In this document: piece after piece, positions 22,776 to 34,304 of the stretch
Numbering within the stretch: the stretch's first letter is position 1
Layout of the letters: every line of letters begins with the position of its first letter
From: Chaetomium olivaceum
Lineage: Eukaryota > Ascomycota > Sordariomycetes > Sordariales > Chaetomiaceae
Reading direction: 5' to 3'
Assembly: GCA_039881045.1 (NCBI GenBank)
Contig: JAYWVB010000028.1
Location: forward strand, 363,645 to 427,644
Length of the DNA stretch: 64,000 bases
Made by a program: the position numbers and the translations under genes
Notes under the pieces: generated by a model
Seen by the model: only the letters and a program-made list of their open reading frames with translations
What the model was told of the DNA's origin: nothing
Database searches by the model: none

Positions 22776-25054
22776 ATGAACGGAAACGTTGCCGTTACCG
22801 GCATCCCTACCACCCCAGATGCAGATGGTGAGCTAACCTTTTTGTGTCGACTCGTCCGTTTCCTGACATTTTGACCCGATAGGAGCTGTACCTCTCCGCC
22901 GGGAGCTACTGGATCTTCAGCACAACTTCCCAGATCATTACAACCTCTTCATCTTGGGTCTGAAAAACCTTCAGAGACGATGAAAACATCTGGACGTCGT
23001 ATTACCAGATCGCCGGGATCCATGGCATGCCATACAAGCCCTGGAACGGGGTGGGCAGCAACACCAACTGGCGGAGCACCAGCGGATTCGGGGGCTACTG
23101 CACGCACTCGTCCATCTTGTTCTTGACCTGGCATCGGCCCTACCTCGCACTCTATGAGGTGATTCCCTTCCAAGACGACCAAGTCCTACGCGTGAGGTTG
23201 ACAGCAAGCAGCAATCTCTGTACAACGCCGTTCAGAAGGTTGCACGGCGGTTCCCCAAAGGTGCTTTGAGCGACAGGTACCTTGAGGCAGCCAAAAGCTT
23301 CCGCGCCCCCTACTTCGACTGGGCCAGTCTACCGCCTCCAGGAAGCCCGGCCTTTCCAAGTGCGCTTACCTCGCCCAAGGTCCAAGTGGTCGATGTCGAC
23401 AGCAAGACGAAACTCGTGAACAACCCCCTGTACCGGTACAGCTTCCATCGGGTGAACTCATCTCCAGGGGACTTCTCACGGCGGGTAAGTTCACCTTTGA
23501 GACAGGCTTTACCAAGTCTAACTCATAAGCTAACTCTCGATCTAGTGGAGCCGGTACAAGACGACAGCCCGGTATCCTGATAAGTGGACAGGCCGGTCAC
23601 AGGACTCTCGTGTCTCACCTATCTTAGCCAACGAACTGGCCTCGGTCCGCAGCAACGTCAGCATGCTACTATTATCGTACACCAACTTTGACGCCTTCAG
23701 CTTCAATGAATGGGACCCGTACACCAAACCGAGCCAGTTCGGTAGCTTGGAGGATGTACACAACGAAATCCATGACCGGGTCGGCGGGAATGGGCACATG
23801 GGGTCTCTTGAGGTGTCGGCGTTTGATCCATTCTTCTGGCTTCACCATTTGTACGCCTCTCCCACCACGGTAGTGGACCCTGCTGACCGTTGAGCCTAGT
23901 AATATCGACCGCCTCTGGGCAATATGGCAGGAGCTGAACCCTGACAGCTACATGACACTGCACCCCGCGCCATATACCACCTTCAACGCCACCAACGGCG
24001 AGATCCAGAATAGGGACACGCCGTTGGCTCCCTTCTGGAACAAGACCGGCACCAAGTTCTGGACATCCGGCGAGGTCAAGGACACGCACACGTTCGGGTA
24101 TGCCTACCCGGAGACGCAGAAGTGGCTTTTTCCCGACCAAAAGTCATACCAGACCAGCATCCGCCACACGGTTGCCAAACTGTACGGCACCAACGTGTTT
24201 GCCGATTTCCTCGCCAACGGTGCACAGCGCAGGGAAGCGCAGGCCCGCGCAGCGAAAGCGCTCGACCCCCGTTCTACAGCAGATATTCCCGCGACACCGC
24301 TTCCTCCCAATCCCCAGCCCACCGAGCAAGAAGGCCAAAAAAAAGCAGAGACAGGCAAGCCACCCTACCCTTCAACCCCTCCCCTCCCCGATACCAACCA
24401 ACCCACGACTGACTGACCCTAAAACAGAACCAACCCCCGCCATCCCCCATCCCTGCAACACCTCGCCCCCGCCAACACCTACACCGAATGGATCGTCAAC
24501 ATCCGCGCGCAAAAACACGGCCTCGGCGGACCCTTCCGCATCCTGGTCTTCCTTGGCGCCTTTGACTCCTCCACCTCAGCTGACCCCTCCGCGTGGGACA
24601 GCGAATTCAACTGTGTCGGGGGTATCCGTGCTGGGGCGAGCAGGCGGACGGGCCGGGAAGGTGGTGGTGGTGGGGAGTCGACGCGGTGTGCGCGGTGTCG
24701 GACGCACGCGGCAAGGGCGCTGATGGTTTCGGGGACGGTGCCGTTGACGGCGGCGTTGGTGCAGGATATTGTTGGTGGTGGGGGGGATGGTGGTGACGGC
24801 GGGGTTGGTGGAGTGGCGAGTCTACAGGCGGCGGATGTGGTGCCGTATCTAAGGGAGAAGTTGGCGTGGCGGGTGACACTGTTCGATGGAGGGGAGAGGA
24901 GTGCGGATGAGGTGCCCGGGTTGAAGGTCAGTGTTGCGTCGACGCAGGTGGTGATTGGGGGGATGGGCTGCCGAACTACAGTGGTGAGTATCGAGTTTGG
25001 CCCGAGATTACGGAGGGCAAGCCGGGTGGGTTGGGCGTGTGCGAGCATATCTAA
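22776..25054 (+). CDS. Fungal tyrosinase (type-3 copper polyphenol oxidase)
   Basis: Oxidises monophenols and diphenols to quinones for melanin. The ATG at 22776 has no signal peptide after it, as in intracellular fungal tyrosinases. Introns: 22828-22882, 23159-23211, 23485-23545 and 23851-23899. The CuA region is seen in IAGIHGMPYKPW and CTHSSILFLTWHRPY, including the Cys-x-His expected to form the thioether bridge. The CuB region is seen in VHNEIHDRVGG, GHMGSLEVSAFDPFFWLHH and, after the fourth intron, NIDRLW. A C-terminal domain follows (YTEWIVNIR, PFRILVFLG) and ends ITEGKPGGLGVCEHI with TAA at 25052. The frame is broken near 22980 (two bases apparently missing, so NLQRDDENIW is interrupted) and near 24966 (one base missing in a G run). 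The link around 24340-24430 is uncertain: either an A8 run is miscounted or a GC-AG intron is used. Confidence 0.9.
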
Positions 25055-25255
25055 ACGGCGGGAGTCAAAGAGACGGGGAAGCGACACGCGTGGCGCTTGT
25101 AGAACCAACCTGGAAGACAGCAGAGGGTGAATGCCAGAAGAAATGGGTATCGGATTGTGTGAAGAAATGAAGAATATAGTATGTGCTTTGCCGCCAAACC
25201 CGGAACGCCCCTGAGATGCACCTGAGGAAATTGTAGCAAAGAAAGGGGACCAAAA

Positions 25256-26154
25256 CTAAAACTGGATCCGCCTCTTCCGCCCGGTGAACTTGGACGTGGA
25301 CTTGACGATCTTGCCCTTCCGCTCCATCTGTTCCTTTTTCTTGATGATCCACGCCTTGCTGCCCTTCTTGATGTCACCCTTGCCGCCGGACTTGCCCTTC
25401 TTCCGGTGGTCCATCACATCCACGTTGTCCATGCCGTCCACGACACCGGTGATGTCCCCGCCCTTGTGAGCAACCGCGCTGCTGCCTACAGTCAATACGA
25501 GGTAGACTTTGACGTTCTTCGTGTCCGGGTCATCCTCGAGAAGACCTGCGCCGAAGCCGGCCTTGACGGCGGCTGATGTGATCATTTGTTTTTGGACGTC
25601 GTTCTTGGGGTAGAACTGGCAGACGGCCATGCCGCCCCGTTTTAATGACGCATAGAGGCCGTTGAAGAATCGTGATAGCCGGCCGGCGGGGGATGTCTCG
25701 CTGTTTTTTCGGCGTTGCAGAGCCATTGGATGGCGCTAATGCTAATGGCAGCGTCGAATGTGCCAGCCCGAAATGGTACGCCTTGCCCAATGTCGGCAAG
25801 AAACAGGTCACCTTCCACATCACGTTGGAGAGCCACGTCTAGCATGGAAGCGCTAACATCCATCCCTACCCACACATGGGGTCCCCCCTCATCTTCCGGA
25901 ACCCCAGACAGAATCTCGCCTGACAGTCCACTTCCGCCCGACATCGAGGATCAAGCTTGGCGATTTGAGGTCGAGTAGCTCGAGAGCCCGCCTCGTCATG
26001 GAGGCCTGAATATTTTGGATGCGGGAGCTCGTCGTGTACTTGCGTGCTTCGACATCGTCGTAGTGGATATCGGCCGCGCTGCTGTCGTGTCAGTTGCGGT
26101 GAAGGAAGCGGGCGTGCGCGAAACGACTCACAGCGTGTCTTCCGGGCGTGACAT
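25256..26154 (-). CDS. BUD23: 18S rRNA (guanine-N7) methyltransferase BUD23
   Basis: SAM-dependent methyltransferase that, with Trm112, modifies a conserved guanine of 18S rRNA during 40S subunit maturation. Exon 1 (26154-26132) encodes MSRPEDTL up to the splice. The intron is 26082-26131 (GTGAGT..CAG, 50 bp). Exon 2 ends at TAG 25256-25258. Visible landmarks are HYDDVEARKYTTSSRI, the SAM motif I region LDVG..GSGLSGE, ISISAIQWLCN, the C-terminal domain with LKRGGMAVCQFYP, and a very basic tail (KKKEQMERKGK, TGRKRRIQF). Two frame breaks occur: near 25937 inside motif I (two bases apparently missing) and at the T6 run 25704-25709 (one missing). Restoring three bases gives 283 residues, the normal length. 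An essentially housekeeping protein, so sequencing error is the likely cause. It is convergent with tyrosinase and divergent from SVP26. Confidence 0.9.
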
Positions 26155-26816
26155 GTTGGCGGATGGTTTGGAACGGAATGGGAGGATTAATGGCTTAAGG
26201 GGATTTGGAATTGGGTCACCGAAGTAGGGGCGGGTTTCTCAGACGCTGTGGCAGTCCGCAGTTCCTCGACTCCTCGGTCCAGGAATTTCGAAGCGTGGTG
26301 GGGCACAATTTTCCAGCACGCACCTTGGAGGCAGCTGCAACACGAAGCACAACGGGATTTGGACTTCGCTCTGGTGCAGATAGAACGGTCGGAACTAGAC
26401 AGATTAACGGCTGTTCAGTGTCTAAGCATGCTCCGAGGTAGGTTCTTGCGCCTGAACTGGCTTCTTTCGCACCAGAATTCTGTTGTGCGCGATAAGGCGA
26501 TGAGCGTCTTATCTTATCGATGATAACCATGTGGAAGCCCGGAATCAACGATCTACCGAATCCGGCGTTAGCGCCCAGACAGGTCAGTCCCGCCGGCTCC
26601 ATCTGGACAAGACCTGAACGTCATGAGCCCTGGCAGTGAGCGGCATTGCAGAGCTCAGCCTTCCATCCAATCATTGCCAAGACGCGGCTGCCGATCCCCT
26701 GAATGCATCAATTGGCCACGCAGCCAGCTTGAGCTTGATCTTGGTCCCGATTCTCTCCTTAACCTCTCTATCATGACAAGGTCCTTTCTAGTCCGAATTT
26801 AACGAATTCCGCCAAA
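26155..26816. promoter_or_regulatory. Divergent promoter between BUD23 and SVP26
   Basis: About 660 bp between two divergent start codons. No gene is supported; overlapping open frames on both strands near 26205-26602 look like chance. It presumably carries both promoters. Confidence 0.5.
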
Positions 26817-27640
26817 ATGTGGATTCTACCGCTGGTTGGCTATCTCGGCTCCGTCGTGGGCTTTTGCTTCATGACGTTGGCCATAGGTGCGTTCCCAGGA
26901 AACGGGCCCTGCGTGGAGTGTCTAGAAGTTCTGTTTGATGCGACTCGCGATGCTGACCCGTGTTGCGCGCCGTGATAGCGTCGGGTCTTTACTACCTCTC
27001 CGAGATCGTCGAAGAACATACCGTGATCGCAAAGCGCCTCCTGACGAAACTCATCTACTCTATCATGGTCTTACAGCTGGTCCTCTGCGTTGTCGACCGG
27101 TTCCCCCTCCTCCCTACAGCCCTGGGCATCTTCTCCCACTTCATCTACCTCGGCAACATGCGGCGATTTCCCTTTGTGAAGCTCACAGATCCGCTTTTCT
27201 TGGCCTCATGTGGTGGGTAATCTGTGGCGTTGCGCAATGGTCTGAGACAGATGTTGACAGGGGCTACAGTTCTCGTTCTCGTAGACCATTACGTGTGGTT
27301 CAAGCACTTCTCCCACCGCCAGGAGCGCGCTTACCAGAACATGGCCTCGTACTACGACACCCCCGACGACGTCCCCTCCTTCACCGAAATCGCCTCCTAC
27401 TTCGGCTTGTGTGTGTGGCTCGTCCCGTTTGCGCTGTTCGTCAGCCTCTCGGCAAGCGACAATATTCTCCCGACCATGGGTAGCGAACCATCATCATCAT
27501 CTTCATCGGCGGGGATAAGCACCGGGACGGCAAGCAGACGCGGGCAGGGAATGGCAAAGGCGCTGGTTGACACCATCCGCGGGGCGATCTCGGAGGGGAG
27601 TGCCCTGGTTGGGTGGAAGAAACCAGAAGATCGGCTTTAA
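26817..27640 (+). CDS. SVP26: SVP26/TEX261 family ER-Golgi membrane protein
   Basis: Four-span membrane protein that, in yeast, acts as a COPII cargo adaptor for type II membrane proteins such as mannosyltransferases. Exons are 26817-26886, 26979-27212 and 27261-27640. Introns are 92 and 48 bp, both GT..AG. The frame is intact with 227 residues. The first exon is a hydrophobic span (WILPLVGYLGSVVGFCFMTLAI) joined by splicing to ASGLYYLSEIVEEHT, the signature of this family. Further landmarks are LGIFSHFIYLGNM, FPFVKLTDPLFLASC, VLVDHYVWFKHF and FGLCVWLVPFALFVSLSA. The short C-terminal tail is Ser-rich and faces the cytosol in the yeast protein. There is no frame break. It is convergent with the minus-strand hypothetical at 27865. 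Confidence 0.92.
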
Positions 27641-27864
27641 GGGGGTTGTGCATTTTCATTTTTGTGTCCTGTAAAACGATTGTGGTTTGGTTGGCGTGGT
27701 AGGACTGAGTAAGCATTCCCTGCCCTCCATGCCTTGATCAGAAAACAGTCTGACAATCCCACTACAGAAACATCATGCGATTGTACAGGGAGATGGTTGA
27801 TACCCACGGATAGAACCAAAGCGTTGCATTCCTACTTGCCCTACCTCACTCTGTCATCATGACC

Positions 27865-28425
27865 CTATCTCCGCCCACCACTCAGTTTGCTGCCCGCATC
27901 CTCCAGGGTCGCCAGAAGCGAAGCCCTTCTCCCGGACGACTCCCCGCGCTCGCCCGCACTGTCCCTCCTCATCCACTCATAGTAGCTTGACGTACGCTTG
28001 ACATTCTCCTCAGTCAAGCTCAGCCCGCCGGAGCTAGCAACCCTTCCCGAAGACGACGGACCTGAGCCCGAGCCCGCGCCCGAGCCTACGACAGCACTCG
28101 ATCCGCGGTCCTCGGCTTTTCCGGCCGTTCCGCTAGAAGCCGCCGCTCCTTGCACCGCGAAGGTACCCCGGTGTCGCCGTTTTCCGGCTGCCGGCTCGTA
28201 CCGACCGCCCCCGTGCGCCTCGGGCGGGGAGGGTTGGGAGACGGCTGCTGCGCGCCGGGAGGAGGAGCCGCCGCTGAACGGGTCGCCTCGCGCCATGCTC
28301 CTGTTGCTGTCATGGTTGACCAGGGGAACTGCGACGCGGGAGGTCACCGTGGACCGGGAGGGCGGGTGTTCATCCGGGCTGGAGGCTTCGCGGGGGTGGC
28401 GACGATGGCTCCTGTTGCGGGACAT
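27865..28425 (-). CDS. Hypothetical Ser/Gly/Arg-rich protein, 186 residues
   Basis: Not recognised. A continuous frame starts at the ATG at 28425 (MSRNRSHRRHPREASS) and stops at 27865-27867. The frame is open upstream only to a TTG, so the ATG is the better start. Composition is low-complexity (Ser, Gly, Arg, Ala), except for a C-terminal segment that looks conserved-like, LTEENVKRTSSYYEWMRRD, followed by LLATLEDAGSKL. There is no signal peptide or membrane span. It is probably a disordered, nuclear or cytosolic protein. It could be a chance frame in GC-rich DNA; the non-repetitive C-terminal motif argues for a real gene. Confidence 0.5.
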   Translation of the reverse strand: MSRNRSHRRHPREASSPDEHPPSRSTVTSRVAVPLVNHDSNRSMARGDPFSGGSSSRRAAAVSQPSPPEAHGGGRYEPAAGKRRHRGTFAVQGAAASSGTAGKAEDRGSSAVVGSGAGSGSGPSSSGRVASSGGLSLTEENVKRTSSYYEWMRRDSAGERGESSGRRASLLATLEDAGSKLSGGRR

Positions 28426-30665
28426 GGTGTTATGCTGGGCGCTGGTGCTCTCGTGGCCGGACAATGCTGAAGCTGGGTGGGCAAGGAAGAATAAGATTGT
28501 GTGAATTGGCTGTTGCTGTAGGCCGACGCCGTCTATCTGTTCGGTGTGTCACGGTTGTTCCAGTTGTGTTGTCTTCTTATGAAAGAACAATGGCTTTTAG
28601 AGAGCGGTTACGCTGCCAAATCACCCACTTATATCCTTTTTCCGCTGGCATCACCATCCGGCGACCGAACCACGGCTCTCCGCCTTGGCAATGGCCGGTC
28701 CATGTTTGCCCGTGGCACATGCTCCCCGCAACGTTCGTTGACGTGTTCCGCGAGCGGAAAGCTGCAGCCTTCGTGTGGCCATGTCGGTACCAACCGTGGC
28801 CAGCAAACGGAGGCGCCACCGGCGGGCCTGGGCTGTCTGGCCCGGCTACGGTTGCTCCCGCGATACCCCCTCGGAGAATACCCCAAGCACCGGCATTGGC
28901 GGAAAGCGTACTCTGTGAAACCGGCCGGGTGTTTTGCCCTGTCGTGGCTCTTGGTGACTCTTGGTGTCTGGTGTGTTTGAGCATGATAATCGGCACTCTC
29001 TCCACCTTAGCAGTCTGCGGGCTTGTACGGGCGTCTTCCCATTGGCCTGGTGTGCGGTACCGGGAGTGGTTGCCGGAGGTTGTGGCCGGCGGGTCGGTAC
29101 CTCTCTTGCCCGCCTCACTTTTCTCTCGCGCGGCATGTCATGGAATGTTTGCTTGAGGCAGCCCCACCTTCGGCAGTCTAAGTATGGGACTGGTGTTGAT
29201 GGGAGTCTATAGTCCTAACCATGAAAGGTCACTATCTTGGTAAGTCGCGGCTAGGCTTACCCATATCGGAGATATCAATTATATACCTGTCCATTCTCTT
29301 CGAATCGCTCACGGCAAACCAGTTACTAAAGACAAGTGGTAGCATCCAAGATGGAAGTTGATTACGGACATCTTAGAGAGAGAAGATTACCCCGAAGCCT
29401 GGCTAGCTGTGCTGTCCATGCCATGGCCTGTTTCCGCGTTGTGCTTCAACTGTACAGTTCTTGAAGGGCCGACTGGCGTCGGAAATGCCCAACGGCGCCG
29501 TTGTCTCCTCGTTGCTCTTGTCCTGCGTGACACCACAGCAACGCTATACATTTCTCCACTCTTCTCACCGAATAGGACGTGGGCGGCCTGCAAGTAACCC
29601 TTTCACGCATCCTTGGGTTGGCGGGATAAGGCTTAGTGCCTTTGTTAATCAAGATCCGGCACAAGCCCTTTTGTACCAGGATTCATACCCGGGAACCCGG
29701 AAGCTGGAGCGCCTTGTGAGCCTACGGATCACAACTGCCTCTGACTCAGGCGGCAGTGGTCGGTGTCCCACTTGGCGTGACCGAGGAAGAGGCCCTTCTC
29801 CCCGACTTGACTCGATCCCCGATTTACCGCTCACCGTTTTGCTTATGGATCGAATGATGTGTTGTAGGGAAGGTTAGATCTAATGGGCGGCCGTGATCAA
29901 CTCCTATTGCCTAGTGCAGTATTACCTGGCCTAGAACCTTTTGCTTCGGACAAGCCCTATCTGTCTTCCGATGGTTACTGAAAGCCTCACTTTCAACGAC
30001 GCTTGAAGGCCCCGATGTCGTTCCACCAAGCTGTCCATGGAGGAGGCCTCTCGATGCCGTCATATAACCCACAAGTGATCACATGGCAGGCCGGAATCTC
30101 CCCAGATCGGATATTTCCCTGACCGAGCAAGATATCACAAGAAACTTGAGCCGTGACCCCCGAATTGTCCTCACTTTGAGAATGACTCAATAAAGTACCG
30201 TACCTAGCTAGTACTTGCCAACAGGCTACAGACACCAACTGACCGTGATGTCATTTGCCACTAGGAAAACAATGGAAGCCTATCCAATAAGGCCTTCAAA
30301 CATTATGAGCAGCATGTTAACCTAAGAAATCATTGTACTCTGGATCTTGTTATCCCGTCGAAGCCTACCGAGGAATTTTGTTGCTGACTTTTCCTGTGAC
30401 GTTACGGACTCGGAAGACGTTGCAAAGGGACTAAGCTAATGAAACATATCGTATCACTGACAAAATTCGAATTCAACCTAACAAGAGAACGAGCACTTAA
30501 AATAAAGCTGAGATACAGCACGACCTCAAGGCAATGTTTAAGTGATTTGCTTGCAACTAGAATCAAACTCGTGACTTTGTCACAGATAATCATTTTGGGA
30601 CGTTGGAAGAAAAGTGGAGCTGAGGTGGGTTGAAAAAAAGGGCAAAAAGTTACGCGAACTGTTTA
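28426..30665. other. Gene-poor stretch upstream of the tRNA
   Basis: No protein gene is supported over about 2.2 kb. 28500-29200 is GC-rich with overlapping open frames on both strands (the longest is 230 codons at 28464-29156, without recognisable sequence). 29200-30660 is AT-richer and stop-dense. A decayed tRNA-like segment lies at about 30544-30584 and is reported as a separate feature. Confidence 0.5.
30544..30584 (-). pseudogene. Possible tRNA relic (3' half), mutated by transitions
   Basis: The plus-strand segment from about 30550 aligns with the 3' half (acceptor strand, T-arm, variable region, 3' anticodon stem) of the intact tRNA-Thr about 110 bp to the right. In the core 30559-30584 versus the tRNA, about 19 of 26 bases match. 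Several differences are C to T or G to A transitions (for example TTCGATT becoming TTTGATT). No matching 5' half was found. It could also be coincidence or a remnant of a different tRNA. Confidence 0.3.
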
Positions 30666-30747
30666 TGCCCACAGCCAGAATCGAACTGACGACCTTGTCA
30701 TGGTCTAGAAGTACTAGTGACACGCTCTACCACTGAGCCATGCGGGC
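30666..30747 (-). tRNA. tRNA-Thr (anticodon AGT) with a 10-base intron
   Basis: Read on the minus strand, the 7-bp acceptor stem pairs GCCCGCA with TGTGGGC, and A is the discriminator base. The D-arm is GCTC AGTGGTA GAGC. The anticodon stem pairs TGTCA with TGACA. The T-arm pairs GTCAG and CTGGC around a TTCGATT loop. The anticodon-stem loop contains 17 bases. Removing a 10-base insert (CTTCTAGACC) placed one base 3' of the anticodon, the usual intron position, leaves the 7-base loop CTAGTAA with anticodon AGT (threonine). A- and B-box sequences are intact. It stands alone in a gene-poor region. Confidence 0.92.
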
Positions 30748-32533
30748 TTTTGATTGGTTATGCGAGTATTTTTCTTACTTTTATCCGGCAGCCTGGGACT
30801 GCAAGACAACCGTCTCAACCGGGTGACGCTGGAGTTTTCCAGTATCAACCACTTTCCACATGATCCGGTTCCATGTCCGGCGCTTGTTCTTTGAGGGATG
30901 ACGTCTTCCATTGCTTGACCGTTTAAATGTTCCACCCGAACCTCCAAACCGCCCAACGAGCACCATTGAGCCACAACTCCGCCCGTGTGTCCGCTCTCGC
31001 GTGGCTCAAAGTCCCCTGCATGTGTAAGTCTGCTGATTTTTCGGTGTATGCGTAACATGCCGGCTTAACTTCCCATAATCCTATTCCACTCAGGTCGTTG
31101 CAAAGGGCTCGGGGATCGCCGCATCTCGTTGTGCTCTGTCACCGTTAAATTCTCGGAGAGCCCGGGAAGTCGTGGCGGTGACGGCAGGCAAGGACATTCT
31201 GGGTACTGCAAGTCTGTTACGAATGGAGGGTGGCGTGGGCAGTGCGCCTCGTGGGGTTAAACAAGGAGACAGGTTGGGGAAAGGTTATGATGCAGTGAAG
31301 GTTTAGGATATTGTGATTCAATGCCGCTATGTGTTGCTGCTACAAATGTTCTGTTGATGGTGCAAACGGAAATTCCGTATGCATAAGGGTCTCATTTTGA
31401 TAGTCCAGTCAACATAAACAAAAGGCCCTAGAGGAACTGGGAATCCAGACTAGAGCAGCGTCATGAACGCTCTTTGTGTCTTTACAGACCGGAAAGTAGC
31501 TTCGTGTTTAGTTTCAAGTCCCTCTCTCTGGTAATTACCTATTCAGCGATAACGGCAAAGAGAAGCCGCGAGACCGCCTAGCGTTCTGGTGCTGACACAA
31601 GTCATAATGATCACAAACCTTTCTGCTGTTAGAATATGAAAGGAACCTTGCTCTCAGCTTGGTAACTAGCAGCAGCAGGCCCGGGGGTGACTCGCACTCG
31701 GGCTGCCATCTGGGCCAGGACCGCAGAGGCAAAAAAAGCGGGAGTCCAAGTGTGTAAGCTCGAGTTGTAGAAACGAAAGAAAAGTTGTCGGGAAGTCTGG
31801 AGGGGCTTCTTTTACTCTATTTACATTTATTCTACTCTGTTTATCTTTCTTATCTTTTCCTCCATCTCTTCTTCTTTTGTTACTTTTCTATTTCATTTTA
31901 CACAGACTTATTTTCGCTTCGAGCTCAGCCTTGTTGGCCAACAGGTGGCCGGTAATGCTTTGTCGGAAACAGCAACCCAAGGGCGATTCTACTGCTGAGT
32001 ACACCGGTACGAATATGGCATCAGGTACGAAGGGTATATCATCATTCAGCGGCTACTTTATCAAGACAAATGTTTTTGTCTGGTACAAGACAACAGGTTA
32101 AAATATCCGGAACGGTAGTGGAAAGCTCACATTACTTCTTGTTCTCTGGTGCATTCCATATCCCGTGCCGCAGCAAAATGGAAGACCGCATAAAGCTTTA
32201 TAGTACTGTACATCGAGTGCTCTCTCACTCAGCGAACCACCAAGTTTCTGGAAAGATCACTGGCAAACCCGCCCGTCCAGTAAATAAATAGAAACAGCAA
32301 AGACATCAAACAGCAACGAGCAACTGCTCATCCATCTCCTGGGTATACGGGCCCTCGCAGGGCAGAATCCACCACCTCCTTCTGCGACCCTGTAAATCAA
32401 AAGCAAACCAGGGCGAGCCAGGTTCAAGAAAGGAATGTAAAAGAAAAGCAGAGAGCAACCAACCATGGAACGCCGAACCACCTCCCCGTCCTCCTTTTAC
32501 TCAGCTCACAACCTGAACCACAACCCGCAAGCT
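30748..32533. other. Gene-free stretch between the tRNA and the GPCR 3' end
   Basis: No gene is supported. A pyrimidine-rich plus-strand tract runs from about 31808 to 31905. The remaining open frames are short and shadow each other. The part nearest 32533 is the 3' flank of the GPCR gene. Confidence 0.5.
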
Positions 32534-34304
32534 TCAAAGAGAACCGCCCCGGATCACCCGCACATTCGCAACCCGCGGCATGGTGGTCAGCTCCCGATTC
32601 TCCGGGATACCGCCATCGTGACTGCGAAATCCCTGCCCCGACAACGACAGCGCAATCTGGTTTCCGCGCTCATCATACCCACCACCAACATGACCACCCG
32701 CACCACTGCTCAACCTCCGCGCCCTCCCAAACCCAGCAAACCAGAACCCACCACACCCCCTCCCGCGCCTCCTCGCCTCGGCCCACTCATCCCTCAGAAT
32801 ATGCCAGCTGGCCGCCGCGAAGATGATGGCATTCCACAGCCCCTGCAGCGGCAGCACGACCGCGCTGGCCAGGTTCAGGCCGTAGCTGGTGCGCGCGGGG
32901 TAGGCGAGCGAGTAGACGCGGTTGATGCTGGACGGGGTCCAGGTGACGAGGATGGACAGGGCAAACACGAACGAGGTGCGCAGGTAGGCCAGCTTGATTG
33001 GGTCGAGCGTGGCCAGCTTGCGCTGGAACTTGCGCCAGGTGCGCGCGAGGCCGGTCAGGAGGCCCGTGTGGTAGCGGCGGCGCTTGGCGGGTTTCGGCGG
33101 GTGGGAGGAGCTGATGGTCAGGGTGGTGGTGAAGGGCGTGTTCGTGTTGTTGGTTTGGGTGTGGTGGGTGCTGTGGGTGTGGCCGCGCCCGCTGTGGGTT
33201 GTGGCGGGGATGGGCCCGCTGCTGCCGCTCTTGTCGTCATCGTCGTCGTCGGGTTGGCTCCAGGGGGCGTTCGCTGCGGCGGTCGAGGGGCGGTTGAGAA
33301 CCGGGGCGATGGAGCCGGCTGGCGTGGAGGGCGGTGTCGGGCTGCCCGACGACTCGGCCGTAACCCGCACTTCCGTCGTCACGGTGCCGTAGCTCTGCTG
33401 TTCCTAACATGAGCGAAGCCTAAAGTCAGTATGGGTTTACAAGGCCAAGGTAGAGGTGATGTTGTAGGGATAACGTGGACAGCCATGCTGGCCCTGGAAA
33501 GCACACCTTCTCCGACTCCTTGCGTTCCGCACCGTATGTGTCCCTTGCCTGATTGCTAAGAGTCAAGTTGCGCAGCTGGTTGCGGTGGTGAAACACGTGG
33601 TACCCGACGGCCACGTAGATGACGCTGGATAGCACAATGCACGTCCAAATGGGCAGGTAATAGGTGAAGATTCGCAGTTGGTTGTACGCGTCGTTGATCC
33701 AGCACCACATCTAGCAGGGTGGTTAGCACCGAGAGTACTGGGGACCGTCTGGGTCACGTACCGTGGCATTCCCGTAAATGCGCTCCCCATTCGGGCATAC
33801 ACGAGGCAGATGAGGGCCGGAACCGCGGGTATTCCAAAGCAGATGAGGCAATAAAGCCAGAGGTGCTTATGGAACCGATTGGGAGGGTAGCTCATGAAAA
33901 AGACCATGTAAACGTTGACCGCCATTGCAAACGACCACCATGGATCGGATTGCATGAACCTGTAGCAAGCGTTAGTTGTGGCCATACGTATGGATATGAA
34001 CATGGCACTTACATCTCGAGAAGGAATGCCTGAGCCTGGCACAGGACCGACGAGTCGCCGGCCAAAATACCGCTGTAGCCGATAAGGCATGCGATGCTGG
34101 CTCCGACATTCGCGATGGAGGCGAAGAAGATGAAGGTATTTGGAACCGTACGGACCCGGGGAAGAAGCCGTAGGTGATGAAGATGAGGCAGACACCAACC
34201 AAGCTCAGAGAGGCACCCAACCTCTCCACATGCTGCAGGGTGGCACGCTCCTGGTCGGTGAGATTCATGCTGCTTTCCCTTGGAACGGTTCTCAAACCAT
34301 CCAT
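32534..34304 (-). CDS. cAMP-receptor-like seven-transmembrane GPCR
   Basis: Plasma-membrane receptor of the Dictyostelium cAR-like class found in fungi (Neurospora GPR-1/2/3 group); the ligand is unknown. Exons are 34304-34013, 33959-33762, 33710-33507 and 33403-32534. Introns are 53, 51 and 103 bp, all GT..AG. Hydrophobic spans are seen in LGASLSLVGVCLIFITYGFF, the DPWWSFAMAVNVYMVFF span, LWLYCLICFGIPAVPALIC, YLPIWTCIVLSSVIYVAVGY, then LRTSFVFALSILVTWTPSSI and the final LNLASAVVLPLQGLWNAIIF. Between spans five and six is an unusually long third cytoplasmic loop of about 130 residues, with an acidic run (DDDDDD) and a His/Thr-rich stretch. Two frame breaks each lack one base: the G4 run at 34158-34161 and near 33795-33805. 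Restoring both gives 521 residues. The ATG at 34304 is chosen; a second is 12 codons further in. Confidence 0.85.

Noticed and set aside
28464..29156. 230-codon plus-strand open frame
   Set aside because: Overlaps several frames on both strands in GC-rich DNA and has no protein-like features.
29670..29710. Possible tRNA T-arm (ggattcataccc)
   Set aside because: The loop does not match the TTCRANY consensus and no cloverleaf could be drawn.
32465..33412. 315-codon plus-strand open frame
   Set aside because: Antisense to the last GPCR exon; compositionally biased with no domain.
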